NCBI GenBank assembly: GCA_014706295.1
Contig: JACSVZ010000004.1
Span: forward strand, 13,030,484 to 13,094,483
Length of the DNA stretch: 64,000 bases
Origin: Lycocorax pyrrhopterus obiensis
Lineage: Eukaryota; Chordata; Aves; Passeriformes; Paradisaeidae
Direction of reading: 5' to 3'
Both the position numbers and the translations under genes were made by a program. The first letter of the stretch is position 1, and every line of letters starts with the position of its first letter. Under the pieces are notes generated by a model that saw only the letters and a program-made list of their open reading frames with translations, was not told where the DNA came from and ran no database searches. Shown in pieces: positions 47,601 through 59,500 of this stretch.

Positions 47601-50600
47601 CACAATGGAAACCACACTGCAGATTTTACCTTTTACTGAACAAGCAGGAGACTGATACTAGAACACAGTTTCCCATTTTGGTTTACTCAGTTAGAGAGAT
47701 ACTGAAAGCTTTGGACAAAGGGTAGGAAAGAACTCCAAAAACGAACATTTTAACTCTGTTTTAGCCAGGCATAAAATCCTTGATTCGGCATGATTGGCTT
47801 ATCAGCAGTTAAGATGTGTGACCTGATTACAGGAGGCTTCCACAGGCAGAGAATACTTACTGAGGGCTTTTTAAATTCCTTTTGCTGTAGCATTTAGGGT
47901 CAGTGGCTGGGGACAGAAGCCAGACGTGTTCAAATGGAAAGTAAGGCATGCACAAAATGAGGAAAGTGATTAACACCCCCAACCAACAGCTGCAAGTTGT
48001 GATGGATTCCCTATCGCTTGGTGCCTTCAAGTTGCTGTTGTAGGTCTTTCACAAAGAAAAATCTGTGGCTGACTGAAGCCTATCCCGTGCCATGTAGGGA
48101 CATTTGGGTAAAATTTAAGGGCACTTGGACTAAATGATGTAATTGTCTCCTCTGCCTGTAAGCTGTGTGAGTCACTGTGTTACCGTTGGTAGATTACTTC
48201 ACTTCTATGTCTTAATTTGCCAATTTATTTTAAAACAGAAATAGCCAGCCTCATTTGGCTGCTGTGATGCTTAATTGCCCATTATAAAGTACTTTAAGGT
48301 CCTTGGATAAGTGTATCCAGAGGTGCAGCGTGTTTGCACGCTCACCAAGAAAAGGGCTGGAGAAAAGCTTTATTCATAATCTGTTCTGTGATTAGTTTCA
48401 GTGTCATGGTGAATTTGGGTGTGCTAATTAACGATTTTATTTTTTACAGGCATTGATATCCACTTTGTTCACGTAAAGCCTCCTCGTTTGCCTGAAGGCC
48501 AGGCTGCAAAGCCACTACTAATGGTTCATGGTTGGCCTGGCTCATTTTACGAGTTTTACAAAATTATCCCTCTCCTGACGGATCCCGCAAGCCACGGCCT
48601 CAGCGATGAGCACATTTTTGAGGTCATTTGCCCATCTATCCCTGGTTATGGTTTCTCAGAAGCACCCCACAAAAAAGGTATGTCACATGAGAAGAAACTG
48701 AACCCCCACGAGCCCAGTCTCACAGTGAGGCAGCCTCTGTTAGCAGGACAGCAACTCCTGTTACACACTTCTTGTTTTCCCAGTGAGGAAACAGAGATCC
48801 TGTGTGTCCTGTGGGAGGAGGGAGATAAGGGAGGGGGGACTTTGGGTGACATCACTGCCTAGTTTCTGGAGTAATGTGTAGATAGATAATTTAAAAAGCA
48901 CCATAAAAAGCTATGAAGAGACAACTCAAGAGTTGTAATTGCATCCATGAATTGTCTGTGAGTGAGCAGGCAAGGTAATTTAATTTACTGCTGTTCCTTT
49001 TGGGTGTTTTGAATCCATATTTGACAGCATTGCACAGGTAGGTGAGAAGGAACAGTTGAAACAAAGCAGTTCGTGTATCCACGTGGCAGATTGCAGCCAA
49101 ATACCTGCTTGCTCAGCTTGTGCTCTGAGGGATACAAGCACAAGCTGCAGCAAATTGAAGCCAGGTAGTGTTTACAGTGGTACTGAATTTAGCATTTAAT
49201 TACATGTGCAGGTGAATGACTGGCAGGGGAAGGCTGGGTTTGCTTTTTTCTGCTTCCCTGGCTATGATTTACGTGGTCAGTGTTCAGAAGCAGTGAAGTG
49301 CATCACTGGTGGAAAGAAGAGTTTCCAACTATCATTAAGAGGAGATTGTGCTCCCGGCAGACAAAACAGAAACACACTCCCTGGGCAACTCTCTGTGCCT
49401 CTGATGGGGCTCAGATGGAGTATGAGCAGAGCTGAGTTTAAAGGGACTCTGGCAGCCCCGTGGTGGGGCAAGTGCATGGACAGCTGGGAGAACACCAGTC
49501 TGCAGCAGAGGCTGGAGTTTTGTTCTCCTCATGGTTTCTGCTTGCTCTCTAGACCCTGCCTGGATGCTGAGCAAGGGCTTCCATGCAGTCAGTCAGACAG
49601 GCAAGGAGAATTGGACTCAAAGCTTTTGAGGAGCTTGAACGTTGCCTTGATGTGGAGAATCAATGCTGCAGGGTCAGAAGTGTGGGTGGAATTAGTACAA
49701 AAAGGTGTTCTTTTCTTTCCATGCAGACTTCGATTCCGTGAGTGCCGCTTCTGTTTTTTACGAGTTGATGCTCAGACTGGGATTCAATGAGTTCTACGCC
49801 CAGGGTGGTGACGCTGGCTGGCTCATCTGCACCAACCTGGCCCAGATAGCTCCCAAGTGAGTACCCCGCTGGTACAGCTGTTTTACTCTCTGAATAGTTA
49901 TTTCTTGTGCACTTGGGAGTTCCTGCCCAAGTCCTCTCTGTGTAGCTTCTTTCTTTGATGCTCAGTGTTAAGCAATGATCCAAAATTACATACTTCAGTT
50001 TATATTAAATACTTTTTCTTTCAAACAGTAGTGCAGTAGTTTTGTAGTGGCCTCGCTGAGGTCTGGAGTGGGACATGTACTTGTAAAGAAAAAAGGGAGG
50101 ATTTGTGGCTTAGTGCCCTGGAGTGTGTGCTGATTACTGACAGTTGTCCCTCTGACTTGTCATTTTTGTGTGGAAAGCCACACTAAAAGGGCAGCTGAGG
50201 TCGTGATGTAATTAACAGGCTGGAATTCAAGTACGTCCATTTTTGTTAAAACATTTTAAATGTTACGGGTCACAGCACCAGGCCTGGCAGAGTTCCAGAA
50301 GCATTTGGGCAATGCTCTCAGGCACATGGTGTGATTCTTGGGGCTGTCCTGTGAAGGGCCAGGAGTTGGGCTTTGATGATCCTTGTGCGTCCCTTCCAAC
50401 TCAGGATATTCTATGACTCTAAATACAACAACTTTGAGCTTTTGTTAACTTTTTGTTAACTTGTGGGGCTTTTTCTGTTTTTGTCTTCAGCCATGTGAAA
50501 GGTCTCCATTTAAATATGGCCTCAGTTTTGAAGCTGGGACTCACTCACCTGCTCTCCATCCTGCTGGGCCGGTACTTCCCAGGGCTCTTTGGATTCCAGG

Positions 50601-53600
50601 ATGAAGATGTCAGGAGGATGTTCCCCTTCTTGAAAAAAGGGCTCTACAAGATCTTGTCGGAGTCTGGCTACGCTCACATACAGGCTACAAAGCCGGATAC
50701 TGTTGGTAAAACAAACAAAAAATGCCCCTCAACCTTTTGAGCTCGGCATACTTAGGTCTCTGCACTTTAGTTGCACTTTCATAGAAACAAAATGTACTGT
50801 TAAAAATATGCAGAAAATGATTTTTTTTTGCAGCGTATCTGCACATTACAAACTGAGCATGCTCCAAGTGCCACTGACCTCCTTTTCCAGTGTTCATAAA
50901 TAAAAGAGATTGTTTAATATTTTTCCACTTCTGCTGTCACTGGGGACTGCAATTCCATTTCAAATGCAGCTCTGCTGAGAGCAAAAGATAGTTTCTTCTC
51001 AGAGAATGGATCGCATTCAAATAATGTAAACTACAAGAAGCTTTTAGCTGTCTCAGCACACAATGGAGCTTATTTATTATAGGGATAAGTAATACCTGAG
51101 AAGTAAAATCAAATTTCACTTTCGCTCATTGTTCTGAATCACTTGCACACTTTCAAGGAAAAAAATTGTAGCTATGAATGTTCTTTCTAGATGAGCTAGT
51201 CACTCAGATGGTTTAACTGCTTTAAGTATCTGAGTATTAAGTGTTTCTATTTAAAAAACATCTTTTGTGACTGAATTGGACAACTGAGTCAGGAGTACTG
51301 ACTACATTTTAGTTTAGTGCAGCAGCAATTTACTGATGGATTTTATTAAAAACATAGCTAAGGAAAATATTTCGTAATGGTTTTCCATGAGCTTACCTAC
51401 AGAGGCAGGTATGTTCTTCAAATGTGTAGGCAAAAGGATAATTTTATGGATTTAAAATAATTTTGCTTCCGTTGAGTTTTGGTTTCTAAAAATTGCCAGT
51501 CCTTTGTGCTTTAGGACAGAGAGGGAAGCTAAGAGCTGAAAGATGCCGAAGCCATGCTCCTTTGCAATCTGAATTTTGGCTGATTCTTGTCCTTACCAGT
51601 CATGTGTGGTCTGTCAGAGGAGGCTGTGCAGACTGGGAACCGGCAGCCAGTTCATGTTTTGGGAGCTGGAGCATTCCTGCAATTCTCAGGACAAGGAAGA
51701 GAGGAGCAGGGCAGTGGCAGGTTCCTGAAAGGAGAGAAATGCTTTGAAGATGTTTCTGACAGAAATGCCTGTATTCCAAGTGCTCTTAGGACCAATATCA
51801 GGTTTTTTTCATGTAAACACATGTACTCTACTCACAGTAAGCAGATGAGAACAGGCTACTGCTTGCCATGTCCAGCAGATCTGGAAAGTGTGCTCAACAG
51901 AACTTTTTCAAACGCTTGCTATTTCAGTTATCAGTAATAGTTGCTTAATAACTGAAATTCCACTGTCATGTTTAAATAGCAATTACAGATGAAATTGTGC
52001 CAGCTGCAGTGTTAGGCACCTTCCTGGAAGGCTGGGTTGCATGGGTGGAACTTCAAATGCATTGCTGTTCCTTGGGAACAGCTTTTTCTCGTGTTTTCCT
52101 GAGAAGCTGGGACAGTTTACGGTCCCTGTGTTTCACGGCACTGGGATCTGTGTGATCCAAGTTCCAAGTGCAGGTGTGTATTTTCTGTCCAAGGAAAGCA
52201 AACTATAAAATCTATATTAAGGCTTGTTCTACATGAAGGCAGTTTGCTGTTGCTAATTTAGAAGATGGACTGTTTAGTAGAGCCTTGCTGTTCCTTAATG
52301 ACTTTCTAATAATCCTTAAAATGTTTTTGCTGTTAGATAATGCTGCAAATCCTCCTGGTCATGTGTAGGCATGTGGGGTTTGGCTCTGTAATGCTGTTTA
52401 ATACATGACAACTTCCAGATTAATGGAAGCAAACCCTCCTTGGCACATAGAGCTTAATCTTATTAGCTTACCAGAAAAAAAGAAAAGCCAGCAGAAATCC
52501 AATACTGTTACATCAGTTTAGAAAATGTTCAGTGTGAGTTAATGTGGAGCCTGCTCCTTTGCAGATACTCTCAGTCTATGATTTGGCATGAAATGGCTCC
52601 AGCTCATTGTACTGTTTTATTTATTTAAGAAAGCAGCTGATGGAACAGCTCTGTGAAGTTACATCCCCTGTATTATAATAAGGAGCTTCTCTAACACTCT
52701 CAGCAGTTGGATATCACAATTTTAGTTAAATTTTCCTCCTCCTTTGCAGGCTGTGGTTTGAATGACTCTCCTGTAGGACTGGCTGCATACATCTTGGAGA
52801 AGTTTTCTTCATGGACTGATATGGAATTCCAGAATCTAGAGGATGGAGGACTAGAGAGGTAAGCCCTTTCCCTCCTGCCATTTTGGGTGAGGTGACTAAG
52901 CCCAGAGTCACAGCTGAAGAGGTTTGTCTGAAGTGGTCACCTCACACCTCAGGGAGCCTGCAGTGACCACAGCTGCTGCAGGGCTGCACTGCAGCACACA
53001 GAGAGGCAAACAGGCCATGGAGGGTGATGAATTCCCTTCCCACCTCGATCTCCTAAGAAAAGAAATACACCCTGCAGCTCCTGGATATTAAAAGCTGACT
53101 TGGGGGAAGAATCTCATTAGGACCAAAAGTTTAACCCACATTAAGATGCTGGGAATTCATGATTCATTGTAACACTAACAATTAACTCTCCGTGAATTGG
53201 CTTTGGATTGATTGTTACTGCTTCATGTACCTACCATTTGCTAATAAAGGATTATGTTTGGTGTGCAGCAGAAATCAGAGATGAAATCCCCTTTGAGAAC
53301 TACCTGGCAGGACTGGAGAGAGGGGGCATGCTATGGAAAGGCCCAGTGGCAGCAGATTTGAATGGAATGTTTGCACTGCCTGCAGCTAATGATTCAATAT
53401 GAAACATGCACTGTTTACAGCACATGTTGGTGTGTGATGGCTGTGTTGAAGGCTCACGGTAGCATTTCAGATTGTCATTAATAAATGGCACAAGCTGTTG
53501 CGTGTGCTGTTCTGCTCCCACCCTCCCAGTCTGTGGACAGGAGAGACAGCCATGCCAGAGCACGAGGTGCTTGTTGGAATCTGCCTTCAGTGTAGTGTAG

Positions 53601-55699
53601 GAGTTAAAATGTCACTTCCCAGTCTGTGTCTGAAAGCCTTTAACATCCTTAACTGGTCACTGGCAGACAGAAGGGGAGTAGTAACTCCACCTCTCCACTC
53701 TTAACCAAGTTAACTGTTTTTTCCTGTAACTTTTTTTTCCTTACAACCAAACCAAAGTCAAGTCCCTGCTAAAGTGATGCAATCAGTGTTCAGGTCTAAT
53801 TGAGCAATCTCTTGGGCTTGCCTCTTCAGGAAGTTCAGCCTGGATGATCTGCTCACCAATGTCATGATCTACTGGGTGTCAGGCTGCATTGTCTCCTCAA
53901 TGCGTTTCTACAAAGAAAACTTGCAGAAGGGGATAGGCACACAGAAACATGAAAAGTAAGTGTGGCTTCTTCCCTTTAAATATTTTGCCCTGATCTTCAT
54001 TTTGTGGTTGCAGACGGATTGCTCGTGCCTTACAGGCTCCTGAATGCTGAGGGAAAACACTGCTCTGTCACAACACTCCGCAGCAAGACAGACCTGGTAG
54101 TTGATGTACTGTGTTGTGCTTGGGAAACACGGTGCTTAGGCAGGAATCCTGAACCTTCAGTGAGGAGATCTGGCTGGAGGCACTGCTTGAGGGCCTCCCA
54201 TTCGCGGAGCATCCACGTAGTTCCCGATTTTATTTCAGTTACTAAATTAGCCTGTGACTGAGTCATGCAGTCAGTTTTGTTTCGTTTAGTTGAGTTGGTT
54301 GTAGTTTTTGCACATTTCTGGACACACTTTGCCTATTTCTGCAAAAGGCTTAAGTCCTTCCTTTGGAAGCAACTTCAGCCTGGTGACAAACTGCATCATT
54401 GAGGAGTCAGTGAGACTGACGTGCCTGCTGCTGCTCACACTCTTAGGACAGCAGCTTGGTTGCACGTACTTGTGTCAGCTTGAGTAAGAGTGAAGGCTTA
54501 AACCTGCCCCGAGGTGTTTGCAACCACAGCTTAATGCCATGGTATTTATTTAGCTGTGAAATGATGCTCCCAGGAAGCTGACTCAGTTCCTGAAGCTGTT
54601 GTGGCTACGCTGTGGGCAGTATATTGCTCTGGTTCTGCCTGCTTGAGATGAGCTGTGTGAGCTTCTGCATGCCCAGAGGACAGTCTCAAAGTCTTGTGTA
54701 AAATTCTGATCTCAGGCTTCCAGTGGCTACGTGCCCAACACTTTTTGTATCTACATTTTAAAGTCTGTCACTTCTGACAATGCAGCTTACATGTGTGGGA
54801 TACTTAAACCTAGAAAATGTGGCTCTTATAACAAGCACAGATCATTCCACTTTGTAAGAGACTCTTCCCCTCAAATCCAGTCACTTCCTTATATCTCCTG
54901 ATGTGCAGAATGTTCTGTATTGTGCATTTGTGCCAGTTAACAAGCAAGAGCTACTTTACAAGGTATAGCCTCACATTTAGAAATGTTGCTTCTGAACTAC
55001 TCTAGATTATTATTATTATTCCTCTCCCCTCTCCCCCTTTGAAGTAGTTCTTCCCCTGCCTCCCCTCCAGTTGTCCTGCCAGGCTTAGCATATTTGAGTG
55101 GTTATCTTCTCTGCAAATCTCACTCCAGCCCTTACCAGATTGTGTGCTTGCCCCTCAATTTGAGCCCTGTGTGCAGCGAGAGGAAATTTGCTGCCCACCA
55201 CGTCCTAGGGCTCCCCCCTCTCTGTTTCCATGTTTCTGACGTTCATGCCCTGGATCCCTTGCAAAATTGCCTTAATATCACTGTATGCAAAAAAAATACA
55301 AGTTTTTTTCCCTCAGGAATTAGAGTGTAGTCTTCACTTTTAGGATATGGAAGTCGAATTTTAATTGCCTAACAAGAGTGTGCCCAACTGTTTAGGAGCA
55401 TTTCCTTGGGACTTTTGATTTGTTGCAGGTTTAAGTGTTTGGAAGATTACAGTGATTCTCTCTCCTCTCTCAGGCTCACAGTGCAGGTACCCACCGGCAT
55501 TGCCTCCTTCCCTAATGAAATCCTGCACACACCCCAGGCTTGGGCCAAGAAGAAATACACCAACATCGTCTCCTTCCACTTCATGCCTCGAGGCGGCCAT
55601 TTCGCAGCTTTTGAGGAACCTGAACTTCTTGCTAAAGATATTCTGCAATTTGTTGGGAAAGTAGAGAAAGAGCAACTCTGGAAAAAGAAAGGGGAATAA
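44485..55699 (+). CDS. EPHX1: EPHX1, microsomal epoxide hydrolase (8 coding exons)
   Basis: Exons 44485-44664, 46089-46269, 48450-48677, 49727-49856, 50491-50705, 52750-52858, 53830-53955 and 55474-55699 join in frame to 464 residues (human 455); all introns are GT-AG. The enzyme hydrolyses epoxides to trans-diols on the cytosolic ER face through an ester on the catalytic Asp. Residues 2-17 form a hydrophobic membrane anchor followed by SKRK. Visible sites: HGWP 147-150 (oxyanion hole), nucleophile Asp225 in GGDAGW, Tyr300 and Tyr375 (epoxide-opening tyrosines), acid Glu405 in FPNEIL, and His432 in RGGHFAAF. Each is one residue off the human number. Position 226 is Ala where the usual residue is Trp. 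The C terminus extends past the human end as a Lys-rich tail (WKKKGE). The start ATG follows directly after the exon 2 acceptor. No stop or frameshift is seen. Confidence 0.96.
46089..46269 (+). CDS. EPHX1: EPHX1 coding exon 2
   Basis: Residues 61-120 plus one base of codon 121. It contains [39 protein letters not shown] and the end of the EPHX-type N-terminal region. Confidence 0.95.
48450..48677 (+). CDS. EPHX1: EPHX1 coding exon 3 (HGWP oxyanion motif)
   Basis: Residues 121-196 plus one base. It contains [16 protein letters not shown] and [16 protein letters not shown], which are nearly identical to human and diagnostic of EPHX1. Confidence 0.97.
49727..49856 (+). CDS. EPHX1: EPHX1 coding exon 4 (catalytic Asp)
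   Basis: Residues 197-240 (first and last codons split). It encodes [19 protein letters not shown], then [14 protein letters not shown]. The nucleophile codon GAC is at 49810-49812. The next codon is GCT (Ala) in place of the Trp found in human. Confidence 0.95.
50265..50421 (+). mobile_element. CR1 LINE 3'-end fragment, sense, in the EPHX1 intron
   Basis: GGGTCACAGCACCAGGCCTG, then CTCAGGCACATGGTGTGATT, GGGCCAGGAGTTGGGCTTTG, and CCCTTCCAACTCAGGATATT followed by CTATGA match a forward-oriented songbird CR1 3' terminus. It lies 70 bp upstream of the next coding exon. Confidence 0.88.
50491..50705 (+). CDS. EPHX1: EPHX1 coding exon 5 (cap domain)
   Basis: Rest of codon 240 to the first base of codon 312. 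It starts [16 protein letters not shown] and ends [16 protein letters not shown]. It carries Tyr300, the counterpart of human Tyr299. The start of the cap differs more from human than the rest of the protein does. Confidence 0.95.
52750..52858 (+). CDS. EPHX1: EPHX1 coding exon 6
   Basis: Residues 312-348 (both end codons split). It encodes [20 protein letters not shown] and LEDGGLE, matching the family closely. Confidence 0.96.
53830..53955 (+). CDS. EPHX1: EPHX1 coding exon 7
   Basis: Residues 348-390. It encodes [19 protein letters not shown] and [10 protein letters not shown], including Tyr375, the counterpart of human Tyr374. The donor AA|GTAAGT splits codon 390. Confidence 0.96.
55006..55020. 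repeat. Short (TTA)n microsatellite
   Basis: Five ATT units in the last EPHX1 intron. Confidence 0.8.
55474..55699 (+). CDS. EPHX1: EPHX1 coding exon 8 and stop
   Basis: Residues 390-464 then TAA. It holds [16 protein letters not shown] (acid Glu405), [20 protein letters not shown] (catalytic His432), and a charged tail ending [10 protein letters not shown], which is longer than in human. Confidence 0.97.
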
Positions 55700-56525
55700 C
55701 TTCCCTAAGAAACAGCAGGGTAATTACTTTTAGCTTAGCACATGTACAGGGCTTACTAAGTCTACTGTAATCCATGTAATCAGATCTTATTATTGACCAG
55801 CTGTGAGCAAGGACAGCAAGAAAAATGCAGTGTATCTCGATGAGATACTGCCATGGGGACAAGCTGATTTTGGGTTGGGGTGTTTTTTGTTCAGCTAGGC
55901 TAAGAGAGCAGCATGAAGAGTACTTGGCTGTCTTCTAAAACATGTTCTGTAGTATTCTTGACTCTTGCTTTGAGATGGGAAGATAGACCTCACGACTACT
56001 GCTGTACCTAGTAACAGTTTAATTGTTATGAAAGGCCTTTATTTTCATGGCAGCAGTAAAATTTAAGTTGCTGTAAGTATGAAGTTCCTCACATAAAGGG
56101 TGGGGAGCAGCCTGGCAGGACTTAACTTGTGTGAGTGCATCAATCAATCAATCAGTCAGTCAATCAATCAATCAATCAATCAACATTGATGATCTACAGT
56201 ACCTTTAAACTGCCTTCTGCTGGCTGCCTTTCTCTTCCAGCCTGGGCTGTAGAGCAGTTTCCTGGCTGTGAAGAAGCTGGAGTGCCCTGTGCCAGGCTCC
56301 TGGGATATGTGAGGAGCAGCTGAAGCACACAGGTGCCTGTAGCTCAGACCAGGGGGAGGGGTTGGGTAGGAGTAACTCCAGCCCCAGCTACCTCTGCTCT
56401 GAATTTGCACTCTTTAAGTTAAATCATAGCCTTAGGTCGGCTCAGCACACTGTGGCTTTGTACTGCTTTGGCAGGGTATTGTAAATACCTCTTACTAAAG
56501 AATAAAAACCTGATTAATTCAACAT
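55700..56525 (+). other. EPHX1: EPHX1 3' UTR with polyadenylation signal
   Basis: Non-coding sequence after the stop. The first canonical AATAAA is at 56501-56506, giving a 3' UTR of about 820 bases. A CAAT microsatellite lies inside it. Confidence 0.65.
56138..56183. repeat. EPHX1: (ATCA)n microsatellite in the EPHX1 3' UTR
   Basis: About eleven ATCA-type units, with two altered to GTCA in the middle, within the predicted 3' UTR. Confidence 0.95.
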
Positions 56526-59500
56526 TAAAAGAAAAGTGCATTAAATTTTTTAATAACTCCTGTTTGATTCTTTTAATTTTTTTAACAACTGAGATTTTGC
56601 TTGGTACCAGCTAAGAGAAGCATCAGTTCAGAACCTATCAGTTCTGTACTGCATCTGTCACAAAGGTCAGATTGAAGGCAAACTGCTCAAAGAAAATGGA
56701 AGGGCTGTATGGCTTTACCAGCTCCTGTCCCTAGTGTGTGCAGTTGAGCTTCAAACAGGTCTTAAACCATATCCAGATGACTGATTTCAGTGTGGTTTTG
56801 TTCTCCAGTCACTTCTGATGTCCTTCTCTACCTCTGAAGGCACAGGGAAATACAATCTATCAATAGCACTTGCATGGATTAGTATTATTTCACAGTATTA
56901 ATTGAAATGGAAGCTAAGAGCCGCTCAGCAGATCCATGCTCCATCCCACAAGGCTTTAGACTCTAGCATACCACGTAGTTTGTTTCACTGAAGGCAAGTG
57001 GCCCCTCCTGCTGGGCACATTCCAATCCTAGTGCTGAAAGCCACTACCAGCCGTGGCAGAAAATCATCAGGGCAGATGGGCTGTGGACCAGCCCGGATCA
57101 GTTCTCTGAGCAGAGATGAGACCTCTTGCTCCCTTTCCTCAGCCTGCTGCACCTGGGTGCCAGTAGAGCAAGGCAGAGGAGCTCTCAGGTCTCCCTACTA
57201 GATTTGATCCTCAAGCTGTTCTTGAGTTCTTTAAGACAGCTACCTGCTTCCAGAGTAATAGTGAGCACTAATTCCATGCTCAATTGCAAATGCTTTCATT
57301 CAGGCAAGATTTGTGTTCTCATTTGCAAAATATTGTGTGATGCAGGCCAGTCTGTTTTGAACACTCAGGAGGAAAACACAGAATCATTTCCTTTGAAATA
57401 GACTCCTCTTGGAGAAGACCCTCCCCAAACTTGTTTCAGGAGCAGTATAGTGAAAGAGGGTTCCTTATTCAGGGGGAATTGGCTCACCTCTGACAGGAAC
57501 AGCTGCTACAGGTACCGCTACACACCCTCCTGCACAAGCCTTGATTTATGACCCTTTGGTTTTGCCTTTCCTCTGTCCCCTGTGTGGCCTTGTATTTCAG
57601 AGCTGGAGATCACCCACCCCCTCTCCTCGCCCCTGCACATGCAGACATCTGCTGTGGTGTGAGGGAGCTCTGCCATATCCTGACAGAAGTGAGCACTGCC
57701 CCAGGGACTGCTCAGCCACAGTGCAGATAAAGGAAGGGGGGAGCAAGTTTGCTGTGTGGTATCTGCCAAACCCCTTTTCAGATGGGAGCGAAGCATCTTC
57801 TCTCTCCCTTCTGGAGCAGATCTGCTTGAAGGGGCCCAGCCTCGATGAAAGGAGGCACATCAGGACTCTGGTTTGGGATCTGTTGTTACAGCAGCTCAGC
57901 CAGGCTCAGTCATCAGCGAGAGCTGGACCAAAAATGAGCACCTGTAAAATCTTTCTATTTTCAAATGTGCCTCACTGTGCTCAGCACTCTGAGTCGATGA
58001 CAGGGAGCACAGGCAGTACCTGAGCATGTCCTGCCCTGCTCTGCACACCAGGTAAGTGCTCTTCAGGGTTTGATAAGCTTCTGTCTGAAAGAGAAACAAA
58101 TCTGGACCTAAAAGGTGTAGATTTGAGGAGCTTAAAAATGATAATTTAACACCTGATATATAGCAGAGTTTGTTCTGAATTTTGATGTCACACTTCTCAA
58201 ACCTTAAGCCCACAGCTATCAGCAGCTGTTGCTCATCACCTACTTACCTACACTTAGATAAAAATGCAGTGAAATACTATGACAAAGTGAAAAAGTATGA
58301 AATGAGCTACACAGCAGCTGTAAAACCTGCCATCAGTTCCTCTTCCCTTTTCAAAATAACTCTCTGGTTTCAGCAAAACACAGCCAATCCCACCACCTGT
58401 AGTGCAAGGTTTAATACTAATGAAGTGTCTGTGAGCCAGTGATAGCATCTGCATCTCATCCTGTAGTGAGCAACTCTCCCAGGAGCCTGAGATCTGGATT
58501 TGACAAGCACCTTGAGTGAATCCAGATTCACTTCTGATACTCTCTGGTACTGGCTACAGGCAATTATTTGGTACAGATAACCAGAAATAGTTTTAACATT
58601 TCTGTTAGCAAGTAACTGCATGTCAGATCATTGCAATAATAATAATAAGCAGTACAAAAGGAGTCCCTGCTCTGTTACAATTGTTCTTATTTATGTCAGC
58701 CAGCTGAGGACCTGCCATTCAGCCAGGGAGTTTTCTCTAAAAAGGCCAAATGTGATGCTCTTGGGCTGGCTGAGCTGTTTCTTGGGAATAAGGCTCTGAA
58801 AGAGTAGCTACAGCCTTCAGGATAACACAGAATCTGGTGACATTTGATGGTCAAGACAGCATGTTTTGCCCCAGGGCCATTTCTTAGTGAAGCTTCAATT
58901 TCTGGCCTAAAGTTACCCCGAAGTCCTTGCTCAAAGAACCTGCTGTCCTGAAAGCCATGCCATATTAAGTTGCTCCAAAACATGCATTTATCCCACGCTG
59001 AAGCCAGAAGTAGCTGGCCTAAACCCTGCTATTTAATTATCCAGTCATAGTCCATTAAGAGTCTAGATCAGGGGTTTGGAACCATGGAGATGCCACTGAA
59101 AATAAACAACTTGGACTCTGCCTCCCCAGCTGAAGTGCTTTGGAAAGTGTCTGCTTCCAGTATGGAAAAATACAAGTGAGGTCCTAATCTTCTCATACAG
59201 CTCCAGCTAAACAAACTCCCACTACAACCAAATTTGACTTCTGATTTTTAAACTGCAAACCACAATGTCCTGAAGAATCCATGTCACCATATGCAGCCTT
59301 TGGGCATCTTACACAACAAGACAGGGCTTCTTACACATTAAACAAAAAAGTCAGGCATTACTCAGATCATGAATGAAAAAAATATGAATAGAAATCACAC
59401 TTTCATATGAAAAAGGAGGTGAAACCATCAGTTAATGGAAATTAGAATGTGTTAAGCCTAGCATCAGAGTCAGCTCTAGATCCATGAGGGGCACCAGTCA

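Noticed and set aside
48690..48862. Read-through of EPHX1 coding exon 3 into the intron
   Set aside because: The frame continues past the donor at 48678, but the family sequence ends exactly at the splice site and resumes at 49727.
49206..49790. 194-codon frame overlapping EPHX1 coding exon 4
   Set aside because: It lies mostly in the intron and reads the exon in the wrong frame; the correct frame gives the conserved catalytic motif.
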